This document shows, one piece after another, positions 9,603-18,656 of a stretch of 64,000 bases of DNA; position 1 is the stretch's first letter, and every line of letters starts with the position of its first letter. The notes below the pieces were generated by a model. That model saw only the letters and a program-made list of their open reading frames with translations. It did no database searches and had not been told where the DNA came from. The stretch comes from an uncultured bacterium (GTDB lineage Bacteria > Spirochaetota > Leptospiria > Leptospirales > Leptonemataceae): the NCBI GenBank assembly GCA_937928085.1, contig CALFVU010000016.1, positions 32,184 to 96,183 of the forward strand. The letters are read 5' to 3'. The position numbers were made by a program, and so were the translations under genes.

Positions 9603-12359
9603 ATGCAAGAATCAAAAATTATCACCGTATTACAAGCGGACCAACAATTATTTTTAGAAGAGCTTTATGAAAAATTTTTAAAAAGTCCTGAAAGTTTACC
9701 TGAAGATTGGAAAAATTTTTTTTCTTCTTTCAACAAAAATGCTGAAATTCAACTAGAAAAACATGCTTTAGAACCAGAAGACATATTATCAAATTGGATA
9801 ACAGATGATTTGAATGTAAAGGTATTCAAACTTCTAAATGATTATAGAAGGCATGGGCATTTTGTTGCAAATACGGATCCTCTAGGTTTAAAAAAAAGCG
9901 ATCCCAAAGAATTTTATGATTTACATAAATATGGTATCTCTGAAGACAATTTAAAAAAGAAAATTTCTGTATCTTTTGGCAACCGAATTTTAACGGAAAC
10001 ATTAGAAAATATCATTAGGATTTTTGAAAGTATATATTGTACAAACATTGGTTTTGAGTTTTTTTATATACGGGATGAAGTTAAACGAAATTGGATTATA
10101 GAAAAAGTAGAATCAGAGGAATTTTTACAATATCCAGATAAAGAAATAATTCGAACTCTTTATGAGGGTTTATTCAAAGCTGAATATTTCGAAAAATTTT
10201 TAGCCATTAAATTCCCTGGAAAAAAAAGATTTTCTTTAGAAGGTTCAGAATCTTTGGTTCCTGCTTTGATTTTTATTATTCAGGAAGCCAGTAAATACAC
10301 TACTGAGCAAATCGTTATAGGAATGGCTCATAGAGGAAGGTTAAATGTTTTAGCTAACGTAATGGGAAAAGATGCTTCTCTGATTTTTGCTGAATTTATA
10401 GAAAATATTAATCAAGAAATCCCCTTAGGAGATGTAAAGTATCATTTAGGATATTCTAATGATTTTATAGCAAAAAATCATAAAAAAATTCATTTAAGCT
10501 TAGCTTTCAATCCTTCTCATTTAGAAGTAGTCAATCCAGTTGTGATGGGTTCTGTAAGGGCGAGACAACAAAAATTAAACGATTATCAAAGAGAAAAAGT
10601 TCTTATGTTATTGATACATGGAGATGCTGCAATAGCTGGACAAGGTATTAATTACGAAATGATCAATATGTCTCATCTAAAAGGATATACAGTAGGTGGT
10701 GGAATTCATGTTGTTGTCAATAATCAAATTGGCTTTACTACAGAACCAATAGATGCTCGTTCAACATCTTATGCAACGGATATAGCAAAATTATTACAAA
10801 ATCCTATTTTCCACGTAAATAGTGATGATCCAATAGCAGTATATAAGGCTGTAAAATTAGCAGTAGAATTTCGAGAAAAATTCAAAACCGATGTTTTTAT
10901 AGATTTAATTTCTTTTAGAAGATGGGGGCACAACGAAACAGATGAACCAACTTTTACACAACCAGTTATGTATAAAAAAATTAAAGAACATCCGGGAACT
11001 TTTGCTTTATTTGAAAAAGAAATTAGTAAAGAAATATTATCTTTGGAAGAAAGAGAATCTATAAAAAAAGAATATATGCAATATTTAGAAACTTCTCATA
11101 AAAGATTATTCGAAGAAGATATTAAAATACAAATACAAACCTTAACAGATCCATTGGAAGAGCAGAAAAAAATTGATTTTGAAAAAGAACCCAATACAAA
11201 TGTATCTAAAGAAGTGTTAGAAAAAATTACACAAACAATTACTAAAGTTCCTGCAAATTTTTCTGTGAATCCAAAAATTCAAAGATTATTTCAAGAAAGA
11301 TACGAAATGATATTTGCTCCAGAAAAGAGAAAAATTGATTGGGGTATGGCTGAACTATTATCCTATGGTTCTCTTTTAATTGAAGGTTTTTCTGTAAGAC
11401 TTTCGGGGCAGGATTGTAAAAGAGGAACATTTAGTCATAGACATTCTGCGGTATATGATATAGAAACAGGAGAGGAGTATATTCCTTTAAAACATCTAAG
11501 TGATACTTCGGCAAGTTTCGAAGTAGTCAATAGTTTACTTTCCGAAGAAGCTGTTTTAGCTTTTGAATTTGGCTATTCATTAGCAGACCCAAATACTTTA
11601 GTTATTTGGGAAGCCCAATTTGGTGATTTTGCAAATGGTGCTCAAGTCATTATTGATCAATTTATTAGTAGTTCAGAAGCTAAATGGCAAAAGATGTCTG
11701 GTATTACGATGTTTTTACCTCATGGATACGAAGGTCAGGGTCCTGAACATTCCAGTGCTAGGTTAGAACGTTATCTTCAATTGTGTAGTCAACATAACAT
11801 CCAAGTAGTTTATCCAACTCTTCCGTCTCAAATATTTCATTTATTGCGAAGGCAATTAAAAAGAAATTATCGTAAACCCTTGATTGTTATGACGCCTAAG
11901 TCTTTATTGAGGCACCCTTTAGTAGTTAGTGAAATTCAAGATTTTGTAAATGGAAATTTTAAAGAAGTGATACAAGAAGTTAATCAAAATATAAAACCCA
12001 AAAATGTAAAGAAACTCATTTTTTGTACAGGAAAAATTTATTATGAACTTTACGAAGCTAGAGAGAAAAAGGGATTAGATTCTGTTGCTATCATTCGTAT
12101 AGAACAGCTATATCCATTTCCATCAGATAAAGTGAATTTCATTTTACAACAATATTCAAATGTAGAAAACTATCTTTGGGTCCAGGAAGAACCAAGAAAT
12201 CAGGGAGCTTGGATCTTTATAGAAAATCACTTAGGTCAGCTTTGTCCCAAAAAATTGAATTATTGTGGAAGGATTGCATCTCCAAGTCCCGCAACAGGTT
12301 ATTATAAGGTTCATCTAAAAGAGCAAGAAGCTATTATAAAAGAAGCAATAACTTCATAA
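9603..12359 (+). CDS. sucA: 2-oxoglutarate dehydrogenase E1 component
   Basis: Thiamine-diphosphate-dependent decarboxylase that oxidises 2-oxoglutarate and passes the succinyl group to the lipoyl arm of SucB (TCA cycle). The 918 residues match the usual 920-940. The N-terminal E2-binding segment is present (FLEELYEKFLKSPESLPEDW), followed by MAHRGRLNVL (about 241), the ThDP/Mg motif GDAAIAGQG (about 340), WGHNETDEP (about 441), and in the C-terminal half GQDCKRGTFSHRH and FGDFANGAQV. It is the first gene of the sucA-sucB-lpd operon; sucB starts 15 bp after its stop. No clear Shine-Dalgarno sequence precedes the ATG. Confidence 0.98.
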   Translation: MQESKIITVLQADQQLFLEELYEKFLKSPESLPEDWKNFFSSFNKNAEIQLEKHALEPEDILSNWITDDLNVKVFKLLNDYRRHGHFVANTDPLGLKKSDPKEFYDLHKYGISEDNLKKKISVSFGNRILTETLENIIRIFESIYCTNIGFEFFYIRDEVKRNWIIEKVESEEFLQYPDKEIIRTLYEGLFKAEYFEKFLAIKFPGKKRFSLEGSESLVPALIFIIQEASKYTTEQIVIGMAHRGRLNVLANVMGKDASLIFAEFIENINQEIPLGDVKYHLGYSNDFIAKNHKKIHLSLAFNPSHLEVVNPVVMGSVRARQQKLNDYQREKVLMLLIHGDAAIAGQGINYEMINMSHLKGYTVGGGIHVVVNNQIGFTTEPIDARSTSYATDIAKLLQNPIFHVNSDDPIAVYKAVKLAVEFREKFKTDVFIDLISFRRWGHNETDEPTFTQPVMYKKIKEHPGTFALFEKEISKEILSLEERESIKKEYMQYLETSHKRLFEEDIKIQIQTLTDPLEEQKKIDFEKEPNTNVSKEVLEKITQTITKVPANFSVNPKIQRLFQERYEMIFAPEKRKIDWGMAELLSYGSLLIEGFSVRLSGQDCKRGTFSHRHSAVYDIETGEEYIPLKHLSDTSASFEVVNSLLSEEAVLAFEFGYSLADPNTLVIWEAQFGDFANGAQVIIDQFISSSEAKWQKMSGITMFLPHGYEGQGPEHSSARLERYLQLCSQHNIQVVYPTLPSQIFHLLRRQLKRNYRKPLIVMTPKSLLRHPLVVSEIQDFVNGNFKEVIQEVNQNIKPKNVKKLIFCTGKIYYELYEAREKKGLDSVAIIRIEQLYPFPSDKVNFILQQYSNVENYLWVQEEPRNQGAWIFIENHLGQLCPKKLNYCGRIASPSPATGYYKVHLKEQEAIIKEAITS

Positions 12360-12374
12360 AAAAAGGTTAAAAGT

Positions 12375-13634
12375 ATGATCATAGAAATCAAGGTTCCCCC
12401 CTTAGGTGAATCTATAACAGAAGCCACAATTGCTTCGTGGCATAAGAAAGAAGGTGATTACGTAAAGCAAGGAGAAACTTTACTTGAGTTAGAAAGTGAT
12501 AAAGTAACAATGGAAGTTCCTTCCCCTTCAAATGGAAAAATCACAAAAGTCCTAAGAAATTCTGGAGAAAATGTAAAAATAGATGAAGTCTTAGCAATCT
12601 TAGAAGAAACAGAATCAATTCTTACGCAATCAGAGAAAACATCAAGCATAACAAAAGAAACTGAAGATCAAACTTCCATTAAAAAAAATGAAACATTACC
12701 TCCTTCTGTACAAAGACTTGTATATGAACATCAAATTGATCTTTCGCAAATTCAAGGAACAGGAAAAAATCAACAAATTATAAAAGCTGATGTGATCCAG
12801 TATCTCGAAAAAAAAGCGAATGAAAAAATCACAATACAAGAGTCTTCGGAAAAACTCGTTCCCAAAAAAGAAGAAGAGAAGAAAGAATCTCAAGAAAAAA
12901 TTTTAGAAATAAAATCTAAGACAGCTTCAGAAGGAGTTCGGGAAAAACTAGTTCCGATGAGTAAGTTAAGACAAAGAATAGCAGAGAGATTAGTTCAAGC
13001 TCAACATACCGCTGCGATTTTAACTACTTTTAACGAAGCAGATATGTCTAAAATTATGGAATTACGACAAAAGTATAACGATAAATTTCAACAAAAGTAT
13101 GGAATCAAACTTGGATTGATGTCATTTTTTGTAAAAGCTTGTGTTGTAGCTTTAAAAGAATTCGAAGCTTTGAATGCAGAGATTCGTGATAATCACATAG
13201 TCTATAAATATTATTATGATATAAGCGTTGCAGTAAGTGGACCAAAAGGACTTGTAGTACCTGTTGTAAGAAATGCAGATCAATTAAGTTTTGCAGAAAT
13301 AGAGTTAGAAATTGCAAGATTAGCTAAGAAGGTAAGAGAAGGAGTGATTACAATAGATGAATTAACAGGTGGTACTTTTACGATTTCTAATGGCGGAATA
13401 TATGGTTCTATGATGTCTACTCCAATACTCAATCCCCCTCAAGTCGGGATATTAGGAATGCATAATATTGTTAAAAGACCCGTAGTGGTAGATGAACAAA
13501 TTGTTATACGACCTATGATGTATTTAGCTTTATCTTATGATCATAGAATTATTGATGGGAGAGAAGCGGTTAGCTTTTTAGTACGAGTAAAAGAGTGTGT
13601 AGAGAATCCCGAGAGAATGTTATTTGAAATTTAA
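12375..13634 (+). CDS. sucB: dihydrolipoyllysine-residue succinyltransferase (E2)
   Basis: Core of the 2-oxoglutarate dehydrogenase complex, moving succinyl from lipoate to CoA. Domains in order: a single lipoyl domain (1-78) with K43 in ESDKVTMEV; a Glu/Lys/Ser-rich linker; a peripheral-subunit-binding domain (about 109-147, [11 protein letters not shown]); a second charged linker; and the catalytic domain (about 190-419) ending with SYDHRIIDG, where H390 and D394 are catalytic. Length 419 is normal. AAAGGTTAA upstream gives only a weak ribosome site. Its stop is 5 bp from the lpd start, so the three genes are clearly one operon. Confidence 0.98.
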   Translation: MIIEIKVPPLGESITEATIASWHKKEGDYVKQGETLLELESDKVTMEVPSPSNGKITKVLRNSGENVKIDEVLAILEETESILTQSEKTSSITKETEDQTSIKKNETLPPSVQRLVYEHQIDLSQIQGTGKNQQIIKADVIQYLEKKANEKITIQESSEKLVPKKEEEKKESQEKILEIKSKTASEGVREKLVPMSKLRQRIAERLVQAQHTAAILTTFNEADMSKIMELRQKYNDKFQQKYGIKLGLMSFFVKACVVALKEFEALNAEIRDNHIVYKYYYDISVAVSGPKGLVVPVVRNADQLSFAEIELEIARLAKKVREGVITIDELTGGTFTISNGGIYGSMMSTPILNPPQVGILGMHNIVKRPVVVDEQIVIRPMMYLALSYDHRIIDGREAVSFLVRVKECVENPERMLFEI

Positions 13635-13639
13635 TCATT

Positions 13640-15067
13640 ATGGAAAATCAATTTGATGTAGTAATTATTGGTAGCGGGCCAGGGGGATATGTTTGTGCCA
13701 TACGTTGTGCTCAAAATGGCTTAAAGACTGCAATCATAGAAAAAGAACCTACTTTAGGAGGAACTTGTTTAAACATTGGATGTATTCCATCAAAAGCTTT
13801 GTTAGATAGTACAGAAAAATTTTATCAGATCAATCATTCGTTTAAAGAACACGGCATTTATTGCAAAGATATAGAATTAGATTTACATCAGATGATAAAA
13901 CGTAAAGAAAAAGTTGTAAAAGAATTAACCGATGGAGTTCGTTATCTAATGAATAAAAATAAAATCAAAGTTTTTAATGGTATCGGAAGTTTTTTTTCTT
14001 ACAAAGACGAAATTATTACAATTCAAGTTCAAAACCAAAACGAAACGATTTTTCTTAATACTAAACACTGTGTGATTGCAACAGGTTCTACAGTGGTTAC
14101 CCCTCAAGATGTAGGATTGGATGTTACCATCGATGGAGATAAAGTGTTGATCTCTGATCACGTTTTATCTTTAACGAAAGTTCCTAAATCTATGCTTGTG
14201 ATTGGAGGGGGAGTAATTGGTCTAGAATTAGGTTCTGTTTGGAGTAGATTAGGATCTCAAATCACGATAGTTGAGGTAATGCCCGATATATTATTAAATT
14301 TAGATTCTCAAATAAGACAAATCGCTAAACGTTCTTTCGAAAAGCAGGGTTTGAATTTTTTAGTAGATCATAAAGTTGTTTCTATCGAAATCCAAGGGGA
14401 TTCTGTGATTTCTAAAATTCAAAATTCCAAAAATGAAGTGATTACATTACAAACAGAAAAAGTTTTTTTCGCTGTGGGAAGAAAACCATATACAGAAGGT
14501 TTAAAATTAGAAAAAGTAGGTGTAAAACTTAATCAGAGAAAACGAATTCAAGTAAACCCAAAAACTTTAGAAACAGATGTAAAGAATATCTATGCCATTG
14601 GAGATGTAATCGAAGGTCCTATGCTTGCCCATAAAGCAGAAGAAGAAGGGATTATGGTAGCCAATAAAATTGCACGAAAGTATGGCCATGTAAATTATGA
14701 TCTTTGTCCTTATGTAATTTATACCTGGCCTGAAATTGCTTGGGTAGGAAAAAACGAAGATCAATTAAAACAATTAGGTGTGGAATATAATGTTGGCACT
14801 TTTCTTTTTCGAGCTAATGGCAGAGCAAAGGGTATGAATGAAACAGAAGGTATGGTAAAAATTATTGCAGATAAAAAAACGGATAAAATTTTGGGTGCCA
14901 GTATAGTAGGTCCTTTTGCTTCGGAGTTATTAGGGGAGTGCGTTATTGCTATGGAATTTGGAGGTTCTTCCGAAGATTTAGGTAGATCGTTTCATTCTCA
15001 TCCAAATTTAATTGAAGTTGTAAAAGAAGCTGCACTAGATGTATTAGGAGAAGCTATTCATAAATAA
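13640..15067 (+). CDS. lpd: dihydrolipoyl dehydrogenase (E3)
   Basis: FAD flavoprotein that reoxidises the dihydrolipoyl group of SucB with NAD+. Seen: the FAD-binding GSGPGGY at residues 11-17, redox-active disulfide GGTCLNIGC (C43, C48), NAD-binding GGGVIGLELG, second FAD motif YAIGDV, and the C-terminal HSHPNLIE providing H454 and E459 across the dimer. Length 475 is typical. As the last gene of the suc operon it probably serves this complex, and perhaps also the glycine-cleavage or pyruvate complexes, neither of which appears in this window. It is followed by 813 bp without a convincing gene. Confidence 0.98.
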   Translation: MENQFDVVIIGSGPGGYVCAIRCAQNGLKTAIIEKEPTLGGTCLNIGCIPSKALLDSTEKFYQINHSFKEHGIYCKDIELDLHQMIKRKEKVVKELTDGVRYLMNKNKIKVFNGIGSFFSYKDEIITIQVQNQNETIFLNTKHCVIATGSTVVTPQDVGLDVTIDGDKVLISDHVLSLTKVPKSMLVIGGGVIGLELGSVWSRLGSQITIVEVMPDILLNLDSQIRQIAKRSFEKQGLNFLVDHKVVSIEIQGDSVISKIQNSKNEVITLQTEKVFFAVGRKPYTEGLKLEKVGVKLNQRKRIQVNPKTLETDVKNIYAIGDVIEGPMLAHKAEEEGIMVANKIARKYGHVNYDLCPYVIYTWPEIAWVGKNEDQLKQLGVEYNVGTFLFRANGRAKGMNETEGMVKIIADKKTDKILGASIVGPFASELLGECVIAMEFGGSSEDLGRSFHSHPNLIEVVKEAALDVLGEAIHK

Positions 15068-15880
15068 TTTAAATCTTTTTGTTAAAAATATTTATCTTGA
15101 AAGTTTTTTATTCTATAAAATATCGTTTATATTAAATTTTTATAATATCATCTTAGAGAATTTTGAGTTTATTTTTGAATCTTTTTCTTATGTTTAATTT
15201 TCGTATCGTTCCGATTTTTCTCTATTTATCTGTATAATTTTGATTGATTGTGAGTTATTTTCTTCTGATATTCTTGTATGATTCTTATTTGTAAATTTTT
15301 TATAAAAATTTATAAAAATTTTTTTATTTTATTAAATTCTTTCACATTTATTCATTAGTTTGAATAATAAAATAATTATTGTTTTATACATTTTTTTATT
15401 CATTTTTGGTTAAGAACTAATTCAGAATGATCTTTTATATAAGAATATACATCAAAGAATATAGCATCGAAAGATATTTTTTTGTAAGATTCAAAAAAAT
15501 TTTTATAAAAACTTATAAATAATTGAAATCTACCTTTTATAAAAATGTGTTTCTAAAATGTAAAAAAAAACAAGTATTTTTTAGAATTAATCATAACTTT
15601 AAAATATGGTCTGTGATTTCTTGGATCAAAATCTATAACAAGATTATTGATTTTTTGTGATTTTCTTTTCTAATCTTTTTATAAGGATGATTACACCAAT
15701 TTTATTCTTATCAAGTTTTTTAGTTAATGATCGTATTTTTTTTGTAAATCTTCGAGTTCTGATTTAATTCAATATTTGATTTTTTTCAAAATTTGATATT
15801 TTGATCAATTTATTTTATAATAAAAAATGCTTTTAGATAATCTTCCTCTCCAAAAAACTACAAAGTTTGCCAAAAAGTTT
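15068..15880. other. 813-bp AT-rich stretch, possible decayed minus-strand frame
   Basis: No intact gene of credible length is seen on either strand. It is extremely AT-rich with runs such as TTTTTATAAAAATTTATAAAAA near 15300. On the minus strand a frame from about 15660 to 15400 stays open for about 36 codons, meets one TAG (about 15556), and continues for about 42 more in the same frame. Upstream of it, other frames are open for short distances. This could be a decayed gene or chance. No hairpin terminator for lpd is evident. Confidence 0.3.
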
Positions 15881-16465
15881 TTATTTTTTAGAAAGTACTA
15901 ATTCAATATAATATTCGCATCGAATCCACTCATTCAATAGTAAGTCAAATAAAAGATTTCCCCTTAAATCAAAAGAATTTCGAGGCAAAGAAAATGATCC
16001 TTTAGCAATAAGTTTATTTTGATTTTGTTCAAAAAATAATAAATCTGTAAATTGTTTTTGTATGGATTTAATTTGAATATCAAAAGTTATTAAAAAAACA
16101 TTGTTTGTTTGTCCAAGGGGATAGATTTCTAAAATTTTTATAATGCTATATGGATATTTTTTTGAATCCAGAAAAAATTTCGATTTAATAGATTCATCTC
16201 TATAAGTACTTCCTGTAGAAAGAGAAGAAATTTCTATCCAAAGTTCACTTTTTTTTAAAGACTTATAAGAACCTGTATAATAAAAATTTTTAAAAGAAAA
16301 GTTCTGAAATCTGCCCTTAAAAGAAGAAAAAAGAATCGGAATTTCAAATTGAATATAAGATTTTTCTTTGTTTATCTTCCATTGATAAATTGGTTTTGAA
16401 TACAAAATAAAAGGAAAAATCGTAATCAATAAAAAATAGAATTTTTTTTTTCTAATAAGATTCAT
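15881..16465 (-). CDS. YceI-like secreted lipid-binding protein
   Basis: 194 residues starting with a typical signal peptide (Arg/Lys cluster, hydrophobic core about 10-22, cleavage after about residue 24). The mature part fits the YceI lipocalin-like fold: WKINKEKSYIQFEIPILFSSFKGRFQNFS, then ISSLSTGSTYRDESIKSKFF for the family's RD-x-x-(L/I)K-x-x-FF signature (these strings read in pieces), and a late PRNSFDL. YceI proteins bind isoprenoid-like lipids in the periplasm. It lies 42 bp behind the gene at 16508 on the same strand, so co-transcription is likely. Function is inferred from fold only. Confidence 0.7.
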   Translation of the reverse strand: MNLIRKKKFYFLLITIFPFILYSKPIYQWKINKEKSYIQFEIPILFSSFKGRFQNFSFKNFYYTGSYKSLKKSELWIEISSLSTGSTYRDESIKSKFFLDSKKYPYSIIKILEIYPLGQTNNVFLITFDIQIKSIQKQFTDLLFFEQNQNKLIAKGSFSLPRNSFDLRGNLLFDLLLNEWIRCEYYIELVLSKK

Positions 16466-16507
16466 TTATTTATAAGCAAAAAATATTTTTATTTTTTAAA
16501 AGTCAAT

Positions 16508-17119
16508 TTATGTTTTTTCTATTAAAATAGAATCAATTTCAATTTCTTCTTCTATAGTTTGTTTTTTTTCTTTTTTTAAGTATTCTTTAAATTCCCTTGT
16601 AGATTTGACCATTTCAATTAAATAACTGCTAAAATATGGATCTTCTTCGAAATCAGAAATTAAATCAGACAAATAAGGTAAATGCTCATCACCTAACAGT
16701 CCTTCTAAAAACAAATTGCACAACACTTGGATGCCAATTGCACGTTGCGGAGAACCACTAGCATATTGGATTAATTCTTTAGCAGGACCGACAATAATTT
16801 TTCCAAAAAAAGATAATACTTTAGCTAAAAATTCAATATAAGTTAGAGGCATGTACGTATCTAAAGATTTTATATATTGAATTAAAATGAACATTCCTTC
16901 TGGTCTTTGAGATCTTACTAAAACATGAATGCAAAAAGAGCAGATTTGATTTTTTTTTCGTAAATTTTCATAAGTTTTACATTCTGATAAAATTTCTTTG
17001 ATGCTTGCTAATAATTCTTTGTTAGTGGATAACTGGTTCGATAAGAATTCAATTGCTTCGAGTTTTTTATAAGAATTCGCCATTTCTAAAATATATGAAT
17101 GTAATTCTTGTATATTCAT
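16508..17119 (-). CDS. hypothetical cytoplasmic protein, helical repeat-like
   Basis: A 203-residue protein I cannot assign. It lacks a signal peptide or membrane segment and is almost all alpha-helical; paired amphipathic helices between about 60 and 170 look like HEAT- or ARM-type repeats. The C-terminal 30 residues are highly charged (Lys then Glu/Ile). It may be transcribed with the YceI-like gene downstream. Its start is 43 bp from the divergent crotonase gene at 17163, so the two may share a control region. Confidence 0.6.
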   Translation of the reverse strand: MNIQELHSYILEMANSYKKLEAIEFLSNQLSTNKELLASIKEILSECKTYENLRKKNQICSFCIHVLVRSQRPEGMFILIQYIKSLDTYMPLTYIEFLAKVLSFFGKIIVGPAKELIQYASGSPQRAIGIQVLCNLFLEGLLGDEHLPYLSDLISDFEEDPYFSSYLIEMVKSTREFKEYLKKEKKQTIEEEIEIDSILIEKT

Positions 17120-17162
17120 ATTTTGATTGCTTTCATTGAAAACATAAAAAATATCATTCTTT

Positions 17163-17990
17163 ATGCAAGAAAATTATAAAGATAGTTTTTTTCAAGTAGA
17201 AAAAAAAATAGAGAAAAAAATTGCAATTCTTTTTTTAAATCGACCTGAAGCAAGAAATATTATGGACGAGAGATTCTGGTTTCAACTTCCCGAAGTGATC
17301 GAAGATTTGGAGCAGGATCCAAACATAAATGTGGTTTTAATCAGTGCAAAAGGAAAATCTTTTTCATTAGGTTTAGATCTGGTTGATTTTTATTCAAAAT
17401 ATAAGTCTAAAATTCAAGGAGAAATCGCAAATGATAGACAAGAATTACAACAATTGATTTTACAAATGCAAAAAGGTTTTAGAAAAATGGTTTTGGGTAA
17501 AAAAATATATATAGCTGCTGTGCATAAACATTGTATCGGTGGAGGTTTAGATTTAATTTCTTGTTGTGACTTGCGTATAGCGGCGAAAAATGCTATTGTT
17601 TCTTTAAGAGAGGCAAAAGTGGGTATTGTTGCGGATATGGGTAGTTTAAATAGACTTCCTTTTATTATTGGAATGGGTTCAACAAAACTTTTAGCTTATA
17701 CAGGTGGAGACTTTACTGCAGAAGAATGCTATCGTATGGGGCTTTTTGATCGTATTGTAGAAAAAGAAGAAGAGTTATTAGAAGCAGGGATAAAATTATC
17801 AGAAGAAATAGCAAAAAATCCTCCCATCGTTTTAGAAGGTATAAAGAAAGTTTTAAATTACGTCGAAAACCATTCTTTCTCAGAAAGCATGGACTATGTT
17901 TCTTTATGGAATACAGCATATTTGGACAGTAAAGAATTTAGAGACATAATGGAGCAATTTCTTAAAAGAAAATTCAAAGATAAAAATTAA
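17163..17990 (+). CDS. crotonase family: delta(3,5)-delta(2,4)-dienoyl-CoA isomerase-like
   Basis: 275-residue enoyl-CoA hydratase/isomerase superfamily member. The oxyanion-hole region (SLGLDL, and CIGGGLDL at 124-131) is intact. Three acidic residues coincide with those of mammalian ECH1: D130 in GGGLD, E150 in LREAKVG and D158 in VADMG, followed by SLNRLP as in ECH1. This suggests shifting of conjugated double bonds during oxidation of unsaturated fatty acids rather than plain hydration. Cytoplasmic, no targeting signal. The TRL lipoprotein gene is convergent 24 bp downstream. Family is certain; the exact reaction is inferred from those three residues. Confidence 0.8.
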   Translation: MQENYKDSFFQVEKKIEKKIAILFLNRPEARNIMDERFWFQLPEVIEDLEQDPNINVVLISAKGKSFSLGLDLVDFYSKYKSKIQGEIANDRQELQQLILQMQKGFRKMVLGKKIYIAAVHKHCIGGGLDLISCCDLRIAAKNAIVSLREAKVGIVADMGSLNRLPFIIGMGSTKLLAYTGGDFTAEECYRMGLFDRIVEKEEELLEAGIKLSEEIAKNPPIVLEGIKKVLNYVENHSFSESMDYVSLWNTAYLDSKEFRDIMEQFLKRKFKDKN

Positions 17991-18014
17991 TGTTTATGTA
18001 TGTTTATCTTGCTT

Positions 18015-18332
18015 CTATTCTCCATGTACAATCACACAAAATTCTTCGTAAACAAAACTAAAAATCCTAAATATTTCGTAATCAACTGCCCGAATCTCTT
18101 TTATCCCAGCAACAGCAGATGATGTTCGAATACTAGCATCTCCTATTGTAACTAAATTAAACCACGAAATTATACAGGATTTTCCCTGTCTACTTCCTAA
18201 TTCAGATTTAGGTGATACAAAATGATTAAATGTAATATTTTCATAAAAAAATCCCGTGGGTGGTCCGTAAAAACTAAAAGTTCTACAAGATGTAAAGTAA
18301 ACAAGTATTAAGAAAAGCAATAGTTTCTTCAT
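18015..18332 (-). CDS. TRL-like family lipoprotein
   Basis: 105 residues with a lipoprotein signal peptide: basic MKK, hydrophobic core and lipobox FTSC with the lipidated Cys at residue 16. The mature part fits the TRL family of small lipoproteins, with a PPTGFFY start, a GDASI motif in the middle (about 66-70), a following GIKEIRAVDYE stretch and a C-terminal VIVHGE. Function is unknown in the family; the protein should be anchored in the inner or outer membrane. A TTGACA-like element lies near 18370 on this strand, but I see no good -10 box. Confidence 0.75.
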   Translation of the reverse strand: MKKLLLFLILVYFTSCRTFSFYGPPTGFFYENITFNHFVSPKSELGSRQGKSCIISWFNLVTIGDASIRTSSAVAGIKEIRAVDYEIFRIFSFVYEEFCVIVHGE

Positions 18333-18656
18333 TTATAAAAAAGTTTTATTCAATATTTATTTGTCAAATGAATTTATAAAATTCTTTTGAAACTTGATTT
18401 TATAATTGGAATGATACAATTTCAATCATTTTTCTGTATTTTCAATAATATAAAAAAAATTCATTCACTATAAAATTAATGCTTAATAATATTTTAATAC
18501 AATAAAAAATAAAATGATCGTTCAAATTTAAATAGTTTTTTTATTTTATTTTTAATATATAAATTTTAGTTTTTGTTGACGAAAATTAAAAATTATTTTT
18601 TTTGTTTATAAAACATTTGTTTTTAGTATTTAAAAAATACTTTTGAGGTATTGCGT
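18333..18656. other. 324-bp AT-rich intergenic region
   Basis: Lies between the divergent TRL lipoprotein gene and the regulator at 18657, so it should hold both promoters. I see no reading frame of note and no strong inverted repeat. A TTGACG at about 18577 (plus strand) lacks a well-placed -10 element. The only clear signal is the ribosome site GAGGT at 18645-18649. Confidence 0.4.

Noticed and set aside
11242..11430. Minus-strand frame inside sucA
   Set aside because: Antisense to a strongly conserved enzyme; a chance open frame of AT-rich DNA. The same applies to frames inside sucB, lpd, aspS and fabF.
15290..15345. TATAAAAATT-type repeats as iterons or origin elements
   Set aside because: The runs are simple AT-rich sequence without regular spacing, no DnaA-box-like TTATCCACA nearby and no replication gene adjacent.
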